A DNA stretch of 51,273 bases from Clostridium sp. D53t1_180928_C8 (GCF_015667795.1 NZ_JADPEL010000023.1:1-51273); one strand, 5' to 3'. Counted from the first letter of the stretch, positions 8,345 to 18,369 are shown. Made by a program: numbers and translations. Notes: generated from the letters alone by a model not told the origin.

Positions 8345-9238
8345 GTAACAAAAACAACGCTTTTTAGATGTTAAAAAGTCAATAAATTTTTCTTCATAAG
8401 GAGCTAATATATAATTTTTTCTAAATACTATATAGTACTCAAAAGGAAACTTTATATTATTTACATTAATCTTTTTAAATACACCACTTCTTAATTCATG
8501 AGTAAGTGAAACCTCCGGTAGAAATGAATATCCGTGCCCAAAAGAAATAGAGGATTTTATAGATTGTGGAGAGTTCAAAGACAAAACAATATTTAAGTTA
8601 TTAAAGTTAATTGAGTTATTTTTCATACTCTCTTTTAAAATAGATTTATTAGCAGAGCCATTTTCTCTTACTATTAAGGGTAAATTGTATAATTCATTTA
8701 TGCTAATAGACTTTATATCATTATTTTTTCCACCAACCAAAATAAGGTTATCTGATAATAAGGGAATTATTTCAAAATTCTCACTGTTATTAGGTTCACC
8801 CTGTATAATTCCTATATTAGTTTCATGGTTAGATAACTTTTTTAAAATATCAGAGGTATTGTCTATATCCATTGATATATCAATATTGCAGTGAATTTCT
8901 TTAAATGTATAAATACTACAAGGTATAACATGTTCACCTAAACTTTTACAGCAAGAAATAGCTAGTTTAGATTTAATATTTTTTAATTCTGTTAGTTTTT
9001 TCTCTAAATTATCTTCTAAAGATAACATAGATTCAGAGAATTCAAAAATTATTTTTCCAGCTTCTGTTAAACTAACACCTGTATTACTTCTATTTAATAG
9101 TTTAGAGTTCATTTCATTTTCTAGCTTCTGTATTTGTATACTAACACCTGGTTGGGTCATATGTAGTTGTTTAGCAGCCCTAGATATACTATTACATTTA
9201 ACTGTAGTATAAAAGGAACGAAGATACGTTAAATTCAT
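8342..9238 (-). CDS. LysR-family transcriptional regulator (sulfur module)
   Basis: LysR-type regulator, 298 residues from the chosen ATG. The N-terminal winged helix covers residues 1-60 (SISRAAKQLHMTQPGVS, then LLNRSNTGVSLTEAG); the effector-binding domain follows from about residue 90. AGGATG precedes this ATG, while an in-frame start 6 codons upstream has no such site. The gene is divergent from the CoA-disulfide-reductase/rhodanese and YeeE/YedE genes, so control of that sulfur operon is likely (inference from position). The C-terminal CFCY gives two cysteines close to the end. Confidence 0.9.
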   Translation of the reverse strand: MNLTYLRSFYTTVKCNSISRAAKQLHMTQPGVSIQIQKLENEMNSKLLNRSNTGVSLTEAGKIIFEFSESMLSLEDNLEKKLTELKNIKSKLAISCCKSLGEHVIPCSIYTFKEIHCNIDISMDIDNTSDILKKLSNHETNIGIIQGEPNNSENFEIIPLLSDNLILVGGKNNDIKSISINELYNLPLIVRENGSANKSILKESMKNNSINFNNLNIVLSLNSPQSIKSSISFGHGYSFLPEVSLTHELRSGVFKKINVNNIKFPFEYYIVFRKNYILAPYEEKFIDFLTSKKRCFCY

Positions 9239-9375
9239 ATTTTCACATCCTACCATTATTTTATTACTTAATATTAGTATTTTTAAATATTAGCATTTTT
9301 ATTTTTTTGAAATGGAATACATTAATATTACATAAAATTACTTAATTAAACAAGCTTTATAACAAACTGTTATTA

Positions 9376-9404
9376 AACATAACATATTATTATTATGTTA
9401 TGTT
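9376..9404. promoter_or_regulatory. Candidate LysR operator between lysR and the sulfur operon
   Basis: AACATAACATA (9376-9386) and TATGTTATGTT (9394-9404) are perfect inverted arms around a 7-base AT loop. It lies in the divergent intergenic region, 120 bp before the flavoprotein start, where a LysR-type regulator would be expected to bind. Confidence 0.45.
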
Positions 9405-9523
9405 GTAATTTATATGATATTATCACAAGGAAGGCCAGAATAGGTTATATATTTAAAAGATAAAAATTTAACAATTATGTAAGTATAGATTTTAAAAGTT
9501 ATATTGAAAGGTTGGAAAGTAAT

Positions 9524-11224
9524 ATGGGCAAAAAGATAGTTATTGTTGGAGGAGTTGCAGGTGGGGCTTCAGCAGCTGCTAGACTAAGAAGATTAGATGA
9601 AAAAAATGAAATAGTTATGTTTGAAAGAGGACCACATGTTTCATTCTCAAACTGTTGCTTACCATACCACTTAAGTGGAAAAGTTGAGAGTCATGATGAT
9701 TTAGTTCTTATGAAGCCTGATAAATTTTATAGTCAATATAGAATAGATGCAAGAGTTTATAATGAAGTAGTTTCAATAAATAGAAAAAATAAAACAGTTC
9801 ATGTTAGAAATGTAGTAAATGGTAGTGAGTATGATGAAAGTTACGATAAATTAGTATTATCACCGGGAGCTAAAGCTATAATTCCACCAATTAATGGTAT
9901 AGAAGATATCAATGTATTTACAGTAAGAAATGTTGTTGATATTGCTAGGTTAAATGTATATATAAAAGATAACAATTGTAAGAATATCTCTGTAATAGGT
10001 GGAGGATTCATAGGAGTTGAAGTTGCAGAAAATTTAAAGGAAGCAGGATACAATGTAACATTAATAGAAGCTATGGAGCAAATAATGAAACCATTTGATT
10101 ATGATATGGTTCAAGTATTACATAAATCAATGGATGATCATGGTATCAATTTAATAGTTGGGGACAAAGTAAACGCTTTTGGATTTAATGCTGTTATTTT
10201 AGAATCAGGTAAGAAAGTTGAAGCTGATGCTGTAGTTATGGCAATAGGAGTTACTCCAGAAACTGATTTAGCAAGAGAAGCAGGATTAGAAGTAGGAAAG
10301 ACTGGTGCTATAAAAGTTAATCAAAATTACTTGACAAATGATAAGGATATATATGCAGTAGGTGATGCTGTAGAAGTTTATCATGCATTAACTAATTCAA
10401 CAACAAAATTACCATTAGCAGGGCCAGCACAAAAGCAAGCAAGAGCAGTTGCCGATCATATTCATGGAAGAGCATCAAGAAATAGTGGGTATATTGGATC
10501 TTCATGTATTCAAGTATTTGATTATAATGGAGCTTCAACAGGATTAACGGAATCACAAATAAAGGATTTGAATTTAAACTTAAACTATGAGGTAGTAAGA
10601 GTTATACCACAAGATAAAGTTGGACTAATGCCAGGAAGCGAGCCATTACATTTTAAATTGATATTTGAAGTTCCAACAGGAAGAATATTAGGAGCACAAG
10701 CAATTGGTAGGGGAAATGTTGATAAGAGAGTAGATATAATAGCAACTCTTATTAAAATGGGAGGAACAATTGAAGATTTAAAAGATTTAGAATTATGTTA
10801 TGCTCCACCATTTGGAACAGCTAAAGATGTTGTTAATCATGCTGCATTAGTTGCTTCAAATATTTTAGAAGGAGCATTTAAGCAAGTATATGTACATGAA
10901 GTAAGAGACTTAGTTGAAAATGGAGCTTGTATAATTGATGTAAGAGAAGCTGATGAGTATGAAGAAGGACATATAATTGGAGCTATTAACTTACCATTAA
11001 GTGAAATAAGAGATAGATTAGAAGAAATACCAACAGATAGACCAATTTATTTACATTGTAGAAGTGCACAAAGAAGTTATAATGCATGTTTAGCATTACA
11101 ACACTTAGGTTTTGAAAATGTATATAACGTATCAGGAGGATTTATGGGTATATCATTCTATGAATACTTCAATGATAAAGTTTTAGATAGACAACCAATA
11201 GTTTCTAAATATAATTTTGATTAA
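9524..11224 (+). CDS. CoA-disulfide / persulfide reductase with C-terminal rhodanese domain
   Basis: FAD- and NAD(P)H-dependent flavoprotein of 566 residues, the CoADR-rhodanese fusion architecture. FAD motif GGVAGGASAAAR at 9-20; redox Cys C44 in SFSNCCLPYH (an extra Cys, C45, replaces the usual Gly); NAD(P)H motif GGGFIGVE; FAD C-terminal motif IYAVGDAVE; dimer domain to about 450; rhodanese domain about 460-556 with active-site C512 in LHCRSAQRS. Members reduce CoA disulfide, CoA persulfide or polysulfide. ATG at 9524 is chosen over TTG at 9512, which touches the ribosome binding site. The YeeE/YedE transporter follows. Confidence 0.9.
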   Translation: MGKKIVIVGGVAGGASAAARLRRLDEKNEIVMFERGPHVSFSNCCLPYHLSGKVESHDDLVLMKPDKFYSQYRIDARVYNEVVSINRKNKTVHVRNVVNGSEYDESYDKLVLSPGAKAIIPPINGIEDINVFTVRNVVDIARLNVYIKDNNCKNISVIGGGFIGVEVAENLKEAGYNVTLIEAMEQIMKPFDYDMVQVLHKSMDDHGINLIVGDKVNAFGFNAVILESGKKVEADAVVMAIGVTPETDLAREAGLEVGKTGAIKVNQNYLTNDKDIYAVGDAVEVYHALTNSTTKLPLAGPAQKQARAVADHIHGRASRNSGYIGSSCIQVFDYNGASTGLTESQIKDLNLNLNYEVVRVIPQDKVGLMPGSEPLHFKLIFEVPTGRILGAQAIGRGNVDKRVDIIATLIKMGGTIEDLKDLELCYAPPFGTAKDVVNHAALVASNILEGAFKQVYVHEVRDLVENGACIIDVREADEYEEGHIIGAINLPLSEIRDRLEEIPTDRPIYLHCRSAQRSYNACLALQHLGFENVYNVSGGFMGISFYEYFNDKVLDRQPIVSKYNFD

Positions 11225-11240
11225 TTAAAGTGATAATACG

Positions 11241-11278
11241 CTAAGGTGTTTTAAGAATTATTGATTAAAACACCTTAG
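11241..11278. terminator. 14-bp perfect hairpin between flavoprotein and transporter genes
   Basis: CTAAGGTGTTTTAA (11241-11254) pairs perfectly with TTAAAACACCTTAG (11265-11278). No T-run follows, so it may be a partial terminator or an mRNA stabiliser/processing site within the operon rather than a full stop. Confidence 0.5.
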
Positions 11279-11335
11279 ATAAATAAAAAATATTGTTTGT
11301 TAATTAACAAATTATCTAATTAAGGGGGAAATAAA

Positions 11336-12616
11336 GTGAAAAAGAATATGGAATATATTATTGGATTTGCTTTACTAGCAATAATACTAATAATGGGAAA
11401 AATAAGTCTTGATAACTCAATGTTATTCTTCAGATTAATTATTGGATTAGGATTAGGGTATGCTCTTACTAGGTCTTTTTTTGGATTTGCGGGTGGAGTA
11501 AATAGAAGTTATAGAGCAGGTTCTACAAAATTAATGAGAACATTAATGATATTATTTGTAGGTACAGCGATAGTTAATGTTTGTTTCTTATTTGGACAAG
11601 ATGTAACTCAATATGATTTATGGGTTAATCCAATTAATCTAGGACTTATATTAGGGGGATTAATATTTGGATTTGGTATGGCATTTTCAAGTTGTTGTGC
11701 ATCTGGAGTTCTTACTGATGTAGTTACTGGTTTACCACGTGCATTAATAACACTTGTATTCTTTGGATTAGGTGTATTTGTAGGATTCCCAATTCAAGGT
11801 TCTGCTTCGTGGATAAATAAATCATGGTTATCTACTGAAACATTTGCTAATGGTGTATACTTACCAGACCTATTTAAATGGGATGGGGTAGATGGATATT
11901 TAGGTGCTATTATAGTAACTGCTATTTTAGGTGGTATAGTAATTTGGATTGCTAAAAAATATGAAGATAAGAGAAGGTCAGAAAATACATATAGTGGTGT
12001 AGATACAGAGATTCTTCAAGAAAAAACTTTTGAAGACAATGAGGAATTTAAGTTATTTAGTAAGAAAACTTATGAAATATTATTTGTAAGACCATGGACT
12101 TTAGGAATAGGTGCAGTTGTAATTGGTGGTATATTTACATTATTAATGGGTGTAACTAAAGCAGGATGGGGGGCCTCTACTCCTTATGGCTTCTGGTTTG
12201 GTAGACTTCTTGTAATGCTTGGTGTTTCACCAGAAAAACTTGCTGAGTTTTCAGGTAAATCAGTAGAAATGTTTACAGCACCATTTTTCTCAAATGGAAT
12301 GAATGTACAAAATACTGGTATAATTTTAGGTACACTTATTGCTTTACTTTTAGCTGGAAGTTTTACTAAGACTTTTAAAGCTGGTTTAGCTATAAGTTTC
12401 AAAGAAGCTATAATTTATATTGTTGGTGGATTTGCTATGGGATTTGGTACAAGATTATCAAATGGTTGTAATGTAGGTGCTCTTTATACACCAATAGCTA
12501 ATTTTTCACTATCAGGATGGATATTCTTAGTATTCCTAGTTTTAGGAGGAATTTTAGGAAATATAGTTTTCAAAAAATCAATGATGAATAAATCATGTAA
12601 AACTTGTAAATCTTAA
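11336..12616 (+). CDS. YeeE/YedE (TsuA-like) sulfur-compound transporter
   Basis: Integral membrane protein of 426 residues with two sulphur-transport repeats. Conserved cysteines appear in FSSCCASGVLTD (first half) and LSNGCNVGALYTP (second half), the positions used to pass thiosulfate through the membrane in YeeE/TsuA. A cysteine pair lies at the C terminus (KSCKTCKS). GTG start, with AAGGGGGAA 6 bases upstream. It follows the rhodanese flavoprotein, so a thiosulfate or other sulfane-sulfur uptake and reduction route is likely; selenium-related YedE members are an alternative. Confidence 0.85.
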   Translation: MKKNMEYIIGFALLAIILIMGKISLDNSMLFFRLIIGLGLGYALTRSFFGFAGGVNRSYRAGSTKLMRTLMILFVGTAIVNVCFLFGQDVTQYDLWVNPINLGLILGGLIFGFGMAFSSCCASGVLTDVVTGLPRALITLVFFGLGVFVGFPIQGSASWINKSWLSTETFANGVYLPDLFKWDGVDGYLGAIIVTAILGGIVIWIAKKYEDKRRSENTYSGVDTEILQEKTFEDNEEFKLFSKKTYEILFVRPWTLGIGAVVIGGIFTLLMGVTKAGWGASTPYGFWFGRLLVMLGVSPEKLAEFSGKSVEMFTAPFFSNGMNVQNTGIILGTLIALLLAGSFTKTFKAGLAISFKEAIIYIVGGFAMGFGTRLSNGCNVGALYTPIANFSLSGWIFLVFLVLGGILGNIVFKKSMMNKSCKTCKS

Positions 12617-12640
12617 TTATTATAAATAAGAATAAATTTA

Positions 12641-12690
12641 AAAAAGCTGCAATTGGTTAAATTAAATAAAATCAATTGTAGCTTTTTAAT
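12641..12690 (+). terminator. Terminator after the YeeE/YedE gene
   Basis: Arms 12641-12655 and 12673-12687 pair (one G-T wobble) and end in CTTTTT. Confidence 0.75.
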
Positions 12691-12743
12691 ATAATTTAAA
12701 TATTATTTTAAATTTTAAGTTAAATTTAAGGATGGAATTAGTT

Positions 12744-14102
12744 ATGAATAAAAGAAGTTTAAGTAAGATTGATATATTCTCAATAGTTTTAGGGGCAATA
12801 ATAGGATGGGGATCTTTTATGTTACCAGGAACAAAGTTTTTAAAGGAGTCGGGTGTAATAAATACATTTTTAGGACTTGCTTTAGGTGTTATATGTATAA
12901 TAATTATTGAAAAAAATTATTCAATAATGATGAGTACTCATGATGAAGAGGGAGGAGAATTTTCATATACATATAATAATTTAGGAAAGAAACATGGTTT
13001 TGTTGTAGGTTGGTTTTTAAGCCTTGCATATTTTACAATGATTCCATTAAATGCAACAGCATTTCCTCTCGTAATCAAAAAATTATTTGGAGGAGTTTTA
13101 GAATTTGGGTATTTATATAATATAGCAGGATATAATGTTTATTTAGGTGAAATATTGGTATCAAGTATAATAATACTTGCATTTGCTATATTAAATTTAA
13201 AAGGAATTAAGAAAACAAGTAAAATTCAGAATATAATAATTTTTAGTCTAATATCAATGATAGTGATAGTAGGTATAGGAATGATTTTAAAAGGTGATAA
13301 AACAAAGTTTATTAATACATATATTGAAGGTTATCATTTTGATTTAAGTGAAATAGCAAAGGTTTTTGCAATAACACCTTTTGCATTTATAGGATTTGAT
13401 GCAATTCCACAGTTAAGCAAGGAGTTTAATTTTTCAAAGAAAAAGGCTTCAATAGTTGCAATATTTTCTTTAATAATTGGAGGATTAATTTATAATATAT
13501 TAAATATAATAACTGCATTAGCTTATACAGCAGAAGAAGCAATAAATTTAGAATGGGCAGCAGGAAGTGCGGTATTAACTGTATTGGGTAAGGGTGCATT
13601 TGTTTTATTAATTATAGCTTTATGTTCAGCTGTATGGAGTGGAATAAATGGATTTATGATTTGTAGTTCAAAGCTATTAGGGTCCATATCTAATTATAAA
13701 ATGTTACCATCAAATATTGGAAAGGTAAATAAAAATGGAGTCTTTGGAAATGCTATTATATTTATAACAATAGTAAGTTTAATAGCACCGTGGTTTGGAA
13801 GGGAGGCTATAATTTGGATAGTAGATATGTCATCAGTAGGAGCCTCAATTGCATATCTTTATGTATCATTTATAGCTTTTAAACATGGAAAAAGTAAAAT
13901 AAGTAAATTAATACCAATAATAGGTATAATAATAAGTATAATTTTTATGATATTATTACTTTTACCAAATTCGCCTGCTTCATTAAGTAAAGAAGCGATG
14001 ATAGCGTTAGTAGTATGGAGCTTGATTGGATTTTTTGTTTTTTATAGGATTCAGTTAAAGTTTAAAGTTAAGGAAAGAAGAAACAGAAAATTAGCTTCTT
14101 AG
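12744..14102 (+). CDS. APC-family amino acid permease
   Basis: Cytoplasmic-membrane transporter of 452 residues with about 12 helices. Helix 1 has the broken GAIIGWGSFMLPG motif at about residues 18-30, typical of APC amino acid/polyamine transporters, and the family-typical acidic residue pair in STHDEEGGEFSY follows helix 2. The second ATG (12744) is used because AAGGA directly abuts the first at 12732. It is a single gene between two terminators; substrate unknown. Confidence 0.85.
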   Translation: MNKRSLSKIDIFSIVLGAIIGWGSFMLPGTKFLKESGVINTFLGLALGVICIIIIEKNYSIMMSTHDEEGGEFSYTYNNLGKKHGFVVGWFLSLAYFTMIPLNATAFPLVIKKLFGGVLEFGYLYNIAGYNVYLGEILVSSIIILAFAILNLKGIKKTSKIQNIIIFSLISMIVIVGIGMILKGDKTKFINTYIEGYHFDLSEIAKVFAITPFAFIGFDAIPQLSKEFNFSKKKASIVAIFSLIIGGLIYNILNIITALAYTAEEAINLEWAAGSAVLTVLGKGAFVLLIIALCSAVWSGINGFMICSSKLLGSISNYKMLPSNIGKVNKNGVFGNAIIFITIVSLIAPWFGREAIIWIVDMSSVGASIAYLYVSFIAFKHGKSKISKLIPIIGIIISIIFMILLLLPNSPASLSKEAMIALVVWSLIGFFVFYRIQLKFKVKERRNRKLAS

Positions 14103-14139
14103 TTAGTGAGAAAATAGAAATATAATAATATTAATAATT

Positions 14140-14176
14140 AATAAAATAGGATAGCATTTAGCTATCCTATTTTATT
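14140..14176. terminator. Bidirectional terminator between permease and araC-type gene
   Basis: Perfect 16-bp arms (14140-14155 and 14161-14176) with loop ATTTA; A-rich left and T-rich right flanks suit termination on both strands. Confidence 0.85.
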
Positions 14177-14177
14177 G

Positions 14178-15182
14178 TTATAGTTTAATTTTTCTAAAGG
14201 CTAATGGGGTTTTACCATGAGTTTTTTTAAACATTTTAACAAAATTTCCACTATAATTATAACCAAGTTTTTTAGCTATTTCTTCAACACTTAGCTCAGT
14301 GGTAGAAAGCAAATTTTCAGCCATTGTCATTCTTATAGAATTAGTATATTCACTAATAGACATATGATATTTAGCAGAAAACCCTGCTTTTAGCTTTTGC
14401 TCGTTTAAAAACACCATCTTACTTAAACTCTTAATAGTAGGAGGGTTACAAAATTCCTCAGTTAAAATGTCATGAGCACGTTGTATTGCATTAGCATCAG
14501 AGGCTGTTAGTGTAATATATCTATCCTTGCCTATTTGAATCTTTCCATAATTTAATTGATTAGTAAAAACATTTTCTGGTGAAGAAGCAATTTCATTATA
14601 AAGCAAAGCAATACATTCCAATATTTTGCTTTCTAAATAAAGAGAAGTAATTTTATCTGTTTCAGACATACTCCTTAATCTTTGAATGATAGATGATACT
14701 TCAAGAGGTAAATATATATAAGTATAATTACTAATAAAGTTATCAAAATCTATAGTTTTAGGGAAATTAGGTTTTATAATTTCATCAAAGTACTTTTTAT
14801 AAATAGTTATTTCTGCACCATGAAAATGCTGACCTTTTTTCCATGTTTGTTTACCTTTTATACCTTGTTCAGCAACGAAAAAAGAAGAAGGACTAAAAGA
14901 AGATATAGGATTATTTTCAATTTCAAATTCAGTTTCTCCAGTATAAACAGTTCCAAATCTCATTAAGTGTTCATTATGATCAAAGGAAATAGAAAAATCA
15001 CTAGGTATAGTATAATCACCAATTCCAAAGTCATAATAGCTCTCTCTACTATATTTAATGAAATATCCAAGTTCAGGTTTCTTTTTATTTTTGTAAATTG
15101 TATAGTTTTCTGTTTCGTAAGGAGTAAAAGTCATTTCTTTTAAAACTCTATTTTGAAAATCTTTTGTTGTTTTAGAAATCAT
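14178..15182 (-). CDS. AraC-family regulator of iron/siderophore uptake
   Basis: Regulator of 334 residues. The C-terminal AraC domain (about 230-334) has both helix-turn-helix units, with SLSKMVFLNEQKLKAGF and SVEEIAKKLGYNYSGNFV, and ends KTHGKTPLAFRK. The N-terminal 220 residues resemble the PchR/YbtA-type sensor region. GAGAGGT precedes the ATG. It is divergent from a ferric-siderophore ABC operon, the usual placement of PchR/YbtA-like activators that sense the ferri-siderophore; that role is inferred from context. Confidence 0.88.
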   Translation of the reverse strand: MISKTTKDFQNRVLKEMTFTPYETENYTIYKNKKKPELGYFIKYSRESYYDFGIGDYTIPSDFSISFDHNEHLMRFGTVYTGETEFEIENNPISSFSPSSFFVAEQGIKGKQTWKKGQHFHGAEITIYKKYFDEIIKPNFPKTIDFDNFISNYTYIYLPLEVSSIIQRLRSMSETDKITSLYLESKILECIALLYNEIASSPENVFTNQLNYGKIQIGKDRYITLTASDANAIQRAHDILTEEFCNPPTIKSLSKMVFLNEQKLKAGFSAKYHMSISEYTNSIRMTMAENLLSTTELSVEEIAKKLGYNYSGNFVKMFKKTHGKTPLAFRKIKL

Positions 15183-15342
15183 GAATACCTCTCAGTAATA
15201 AATTGTTTGTTTAAATTTAGGAAATAATATTTTTAATAGATTATATAAATAAGGTTTATTATTTACTATCTAAATTATACATTTTACACTAATAAAAAAA
15301 TAATTTAAATAGATGATAAAATTATTAAATTAGGTGCAATGG

Positions 15343-15370
15343 TTGAAATGAGAATGACTCTCATATACAA
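15343..15370 (+). promoter_or_regulatory. Promoter with Fur-like box ahead of the siderophore importer
   Basis: TGAGAAT-G-ACTCTCA (15349-15363) is a 7-1-7 inverted repeat with one mismatch, matching the form TGATAAT-N-ATTATCA of Fur boxes. It lies directly after TTGAAA (15343-15348) and before TATACA (15364-15369), so bound Fur would block the promoter. The 15-bp spacing is short, so the -35/-10 assignment is tentative; the box itself is clearer. Confidence 0.55.
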
Positions 15371-15430
15371 TTAACTCAAGTCAAACGAGAGAAAAATCGA
15401 AGTTAGTTATAAGATATATGGAGGTATAAA

Positions 15431-16381
15431 ATGAAAAAGAAAATATTAAAGACATTAGTTGCAACTTGCATGACAGCTATGATGTTTGTAGGATGTGCAA
15501 GCAATAGTGCATCAAATGAAGATAAAGCTATAGGAAACACTGTAACAGTTACAGATGTAAGAGGAGAAGTTGAAATACCTGCAGATCCTCAAAGAATAGT
15601 AGATTTAAGTGGTAATAGTGATATTTTATCAATTTTAGGATATAAGGTTATAGGAACTGCAAATAGTGATGCTTATGATTACACTAAGTTCCCTTCATAC
15701 TTAGAAGAAACATTAAGTGGAGCAGAAATATTAGGATATAGCATGCAAGATACTATGGATGTAGAAGCTGTTATGAACTTAAAACCAGATTTAATAGTTA
15801 TATCAACAGTTCAAGAAAAAATGTATGATGCATTAAGTGAAATTGCACCAACTGTAATGATTCAATTAGAAGCTTTAAACTGGAAAGATGATGTTAGAGC
15901 TTTAGCAAAAGTATTTAATAAAGAAGATGTTGCAAATGAATGGTTAACTAAATATGAAACAGAAGCTAAAGAAGAAGGAGATAAAATCAAAGCTGAATAT
16001 GGTGAAGATACAACTTATCTTTCATTCTTAGCAAGTGGGGGACAATTCTTCATATTCGATGGTGCAGGTTTTGGTGATGTATTATATAACGATATGGGAT
16101 TAGCTAAACCAGCAGGAATGCCAGAACAAACTGATATTAGTTTACCAGTTGTAACTTATGAAGGATTAGCAGCAATTCAAACAGATTATATATTCTTAAT
16201 TGCAACAGATGAAGATTTAGCACAATTAGAATCAAATGCAATTTGGAACAGCTTACCTGCAGTTAAAGAAGGTCATGTAGTAGTATTACCATCATCACCA
16301 TACTTTAACCAAGGATATAGCTCAATAGGTAGAGAAGTATTAGTAAATGAAATAGGTGATATGTTAAATGAAACAAAGTAA
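15431..16381 (+). CDS. Ferric-siderophore ABC transporter, substrate-binding lipoprotein
   Basis: Extracytoplasmic lipoprotein of 316 residues. The signal peptide ends in the lipobox FVGC (Cys21 is the lipidated residue); the mature protein has the FecB/FhuD-type fold, with TVTDVRGEVEIPADPQRIV at the start and KPDLIVIS in the first lobe. GGAGGT precedes the ATG. First gene of a five-gene operon with two permeases, an ATPase and an MFS protein. The ligand is a chelated iron compound by family and context, not determined further. Confidence 0.93.
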   Translation: MKKKILKTLVATCMTAMMFVGCASNSASNEDKAIGNTVTVTDVRGEVEIPADPQRIVDLSGNSDILSILGYKVIGTANSDAYDYTKFPSYLEETLSGAEILGYSMQDTMDVEAVMNLKPDLIVISTVQEKMYDALSEIAPTVMIQLEALNWKDDVRALAKVFNKEDVANEWLTKYETEAKEEGDKIKAEYGEDTTYLSFLASGGQFFIFDGAGFGDVLYNDMGLAKPAGMPEQTDISLPVVTYEGLAAIQTDYIFLIATDEDLAQLESNAIWNSLPAVKEGHVVVLPSSPYFNQGYSSIGREVLVNEIGDMLNETK

Positions 16382-17360
16382 TAAACGTACAATAATATTT
16401 GTAATTTGTAGTTTGTTACTCTTAGTAGGAGGATTGACTTTAGCTGTAAGGTTAGGGTCAGTCCATATTACTTTTTCAGATATTTGGAATAGTATCTTCA
16501 ATTACAATGAAACTTTAGAACTTATGCTAGTTAGAGATGTACGTATTCCAAGAACACTTTCTGTGTTATTTACTGGAGGAGTTTTAGGAGTAACAGGAGC
16601 AATGATTCAAGGTGTTACTAGAAACCCAATAGCAGAACCATCAATATTAGGTATAAGCCAAGGGGCAACTTTAGTAATAGCTATTTTTTATGCAGCTGGA
16701 ATAGGAATAACAACTAAAAATGTAATGATAGCATCTTTTATGGGTGCATTAATAACTGGAGTTATAGTTTTAGGTTTTATATCAAAAAAAGCAAATAATA
16801 ACTCAATTGCAAAGATACTTTTAGCAGGAACAGCTATGAGTACATTCTTTATCTCCTTAACTACTGTAATTGGACTTTTATCAAACCAATCTCAAATGAT
16901 AGGATTCTGGGTATCAGGTGGTTTTAGAAATGCAAGTTGGTCAGATTTTAAATTAATATTTATTGTAGGAGTTATTGGTCTTATTATTGCAATATTCTTA
17001 TCACCAAAGATAAATATATTAAACTTAGGTGATGATGTAGCAATTGGACTTGGAGAAAATCCAGAAAAAATAAGATTTATTACGCTTATGGTTATAATAC
17101 CAATGTGTGCAGCAGCTGTTGCAGTAGGAAAAAATATAGCATTTGTTGGTCTTATAGTACCACAAATAGTTAGAAAATTATTAGGTGAAGATTATAGAAG
17201 AAATATTCCATGTGCATTTTTACTTGGAGCAGTTCTTTTAACTTTTGCAGATGTTGCAGCTAGAATGATATTTAATCCTTATGAGACACCGATTGGGGTA
17301 TTTACAGCATTAATAGGAATACCATTCTTTATATCAGTAGCTAGAAAGGAGAGAGGATAA
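16368..17360 (+). CDS. FecCD-family iron-siderophore permease (1)
   Basis: Membrane permease of 330 residues with about ten helices. FecCD features include RDVRIPRTLSVLFTGG near residue 45, GVTRNPIAEPSILGIS after it, and FVGLIVPQIVRKLLGEDYR at the coupling region for the ATPase. The start overlaps the binding-protein gene by 14 bases with AGGTGAT upstream, so translation is coupled. It forms a heterodimer with the next gene product. Confidence 0.94.
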   Translation: MKQSNKRTIIFVICSLLLLVGGLTLAVRLGSVHITFSDIWNSIFNYNETLELMLVRDVRIPRTLSVLFTGGVLGVTGAMIQGVTRNPIAEPSILGISQGATLVIAIFYAAGIGITTKNVMIASFMGALITGVIVLGFISKKANNNSIAKILLAGTAMSTFFISLTTVIGLLSNQSQMIGFWVSGGFRNASWSDFKLIFIVGVIGLIIAIFLSPKINILNLGDDVAIGLGENPEKIRFITLMVIIPMCAAAVAVGKNIAFVGLIVPQIVRKLLGEDYRRNIPCAFLLGAVLLTFADVAARMIFNPYETPIGVFTALIGIPFFISVARKERG

Positions 17361-18367
17361 TGAATAAGAAAAAATTTAATATAGTTATAGCGGTATTAAT
17401 AGTTTTATTGGTTCTCTCTTTTTTAGTTACTTTATGTTGGGGTACATATAAAGTTTCACCTTTAGAAGTTATAAATACACTTCTAGGTAATGGAACGAAG
17501 CTTCAAAATACAGCAATATTAACAATAAGACTTCCGAGAATGTTAGTTGGAGTATTTGTAGCAATTGCATTATCAACAGCTGGAGCAATTCTTCAAACAG
17601 TTACTAAAAATGATTTAGCTGATACAGGAATAATAGGTATAAATGCTGGAGCAGCAGTTGCGGCAATAATGTTTATTACATATTCAACAGGAGCATATTA
17701 TAGTGAGTTAGGACAGCTATCAATATTTGTTTTACCATTTATGGCTATAGTAGGGGCAAGTATTACTGCTTTTATAATTTATATGATGTCTAGTAGAAAA
17801 GGAATAAAACCTAAAAGACTTTTATTAATTGGTATTGGATTAAATGCTGGATTAAATGCATTTATAACTTTCTTTACTTTTAGAGGTGGTGTTGGAGACT
17901 ACAATAGAGTGTTAGTTTGGACATCAGGAAGCCTTTGGGGATCAGGATGGAGTTATGCAAAAGTGATTATTCCAATAGTAGCAGTAATGTTTATGATAGT
18001 TTTATTGAATCATAAAAAGTTAGATGTATTAAATCTTTCAGATGAGCTTGCTATATCATTAGGTTTAAATTTAGAAAAGGAAAGAAAGAAGTTTTTGAAT
18101 TTTGCGGTGATTTTAGCAGGAACAGCAACAGCTTTTGCAGGGAATATAGGATTTTTAGGACTTATAGCTCCCCATATTGCAAGAAAGCTAGTTGGACCTT
18201 ATCATAAAAAATTTATTACCGTATCTGCAATAATAAGTGTTATTATAGTTATTCTTGCAGATGCAGTTTCAAGAAATCTATTCTCACCAATTGAAATACC
18301 AGTTGGAATAACAGTATCAATATTTGGTGTACCATACTTTATTTATTTAATGATGAAGGAGAAGTAA
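17360..18367 (+). CDS. FecCD-family iron-siderophore permease (2)
   Basis: Membrane permease of 335 residues, second half of the channel. Typical pieces are TIRLPRMLVGVFVAIALS, TKNDLADTGIIGINAGA and FLGLIAPHIARKLVGPYHK. The start ATG shares its A with the stop codon of the first permease, and GAGAGGA lies just upstream. Confidence 0.94.
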   Translation: MNKKKFNIVIAVLIVLLVLSFLVTLCWGTYKVSPLEVINTLLGNGTKLQNTAILTIRLPRMLVGVFVAIALSTAGAILQTVTKNDLADTGIIGINAGAAVAAIMFITYSTGAYYSELGQLSIFVLPFMAIVGASITAFIIYMMSSRKGIKPKRLLLIGIGLNAGLNAFITFFTFRGGVGDYNRVLVWTSGSLWGSGWSYAKVIIPIVAVMFMIVLLNHKKLDVLNLSDELAISLGLNLEKERKKFLNFAVILAGTATAFAGNIGFLGLIAPHIARKLVGPYHKKFITVSAIISVIIVILADAVSRNLFSPIEIPVGITVSIFGVPYFIYLMMKEK

Positions 18368-18369
18368 TT

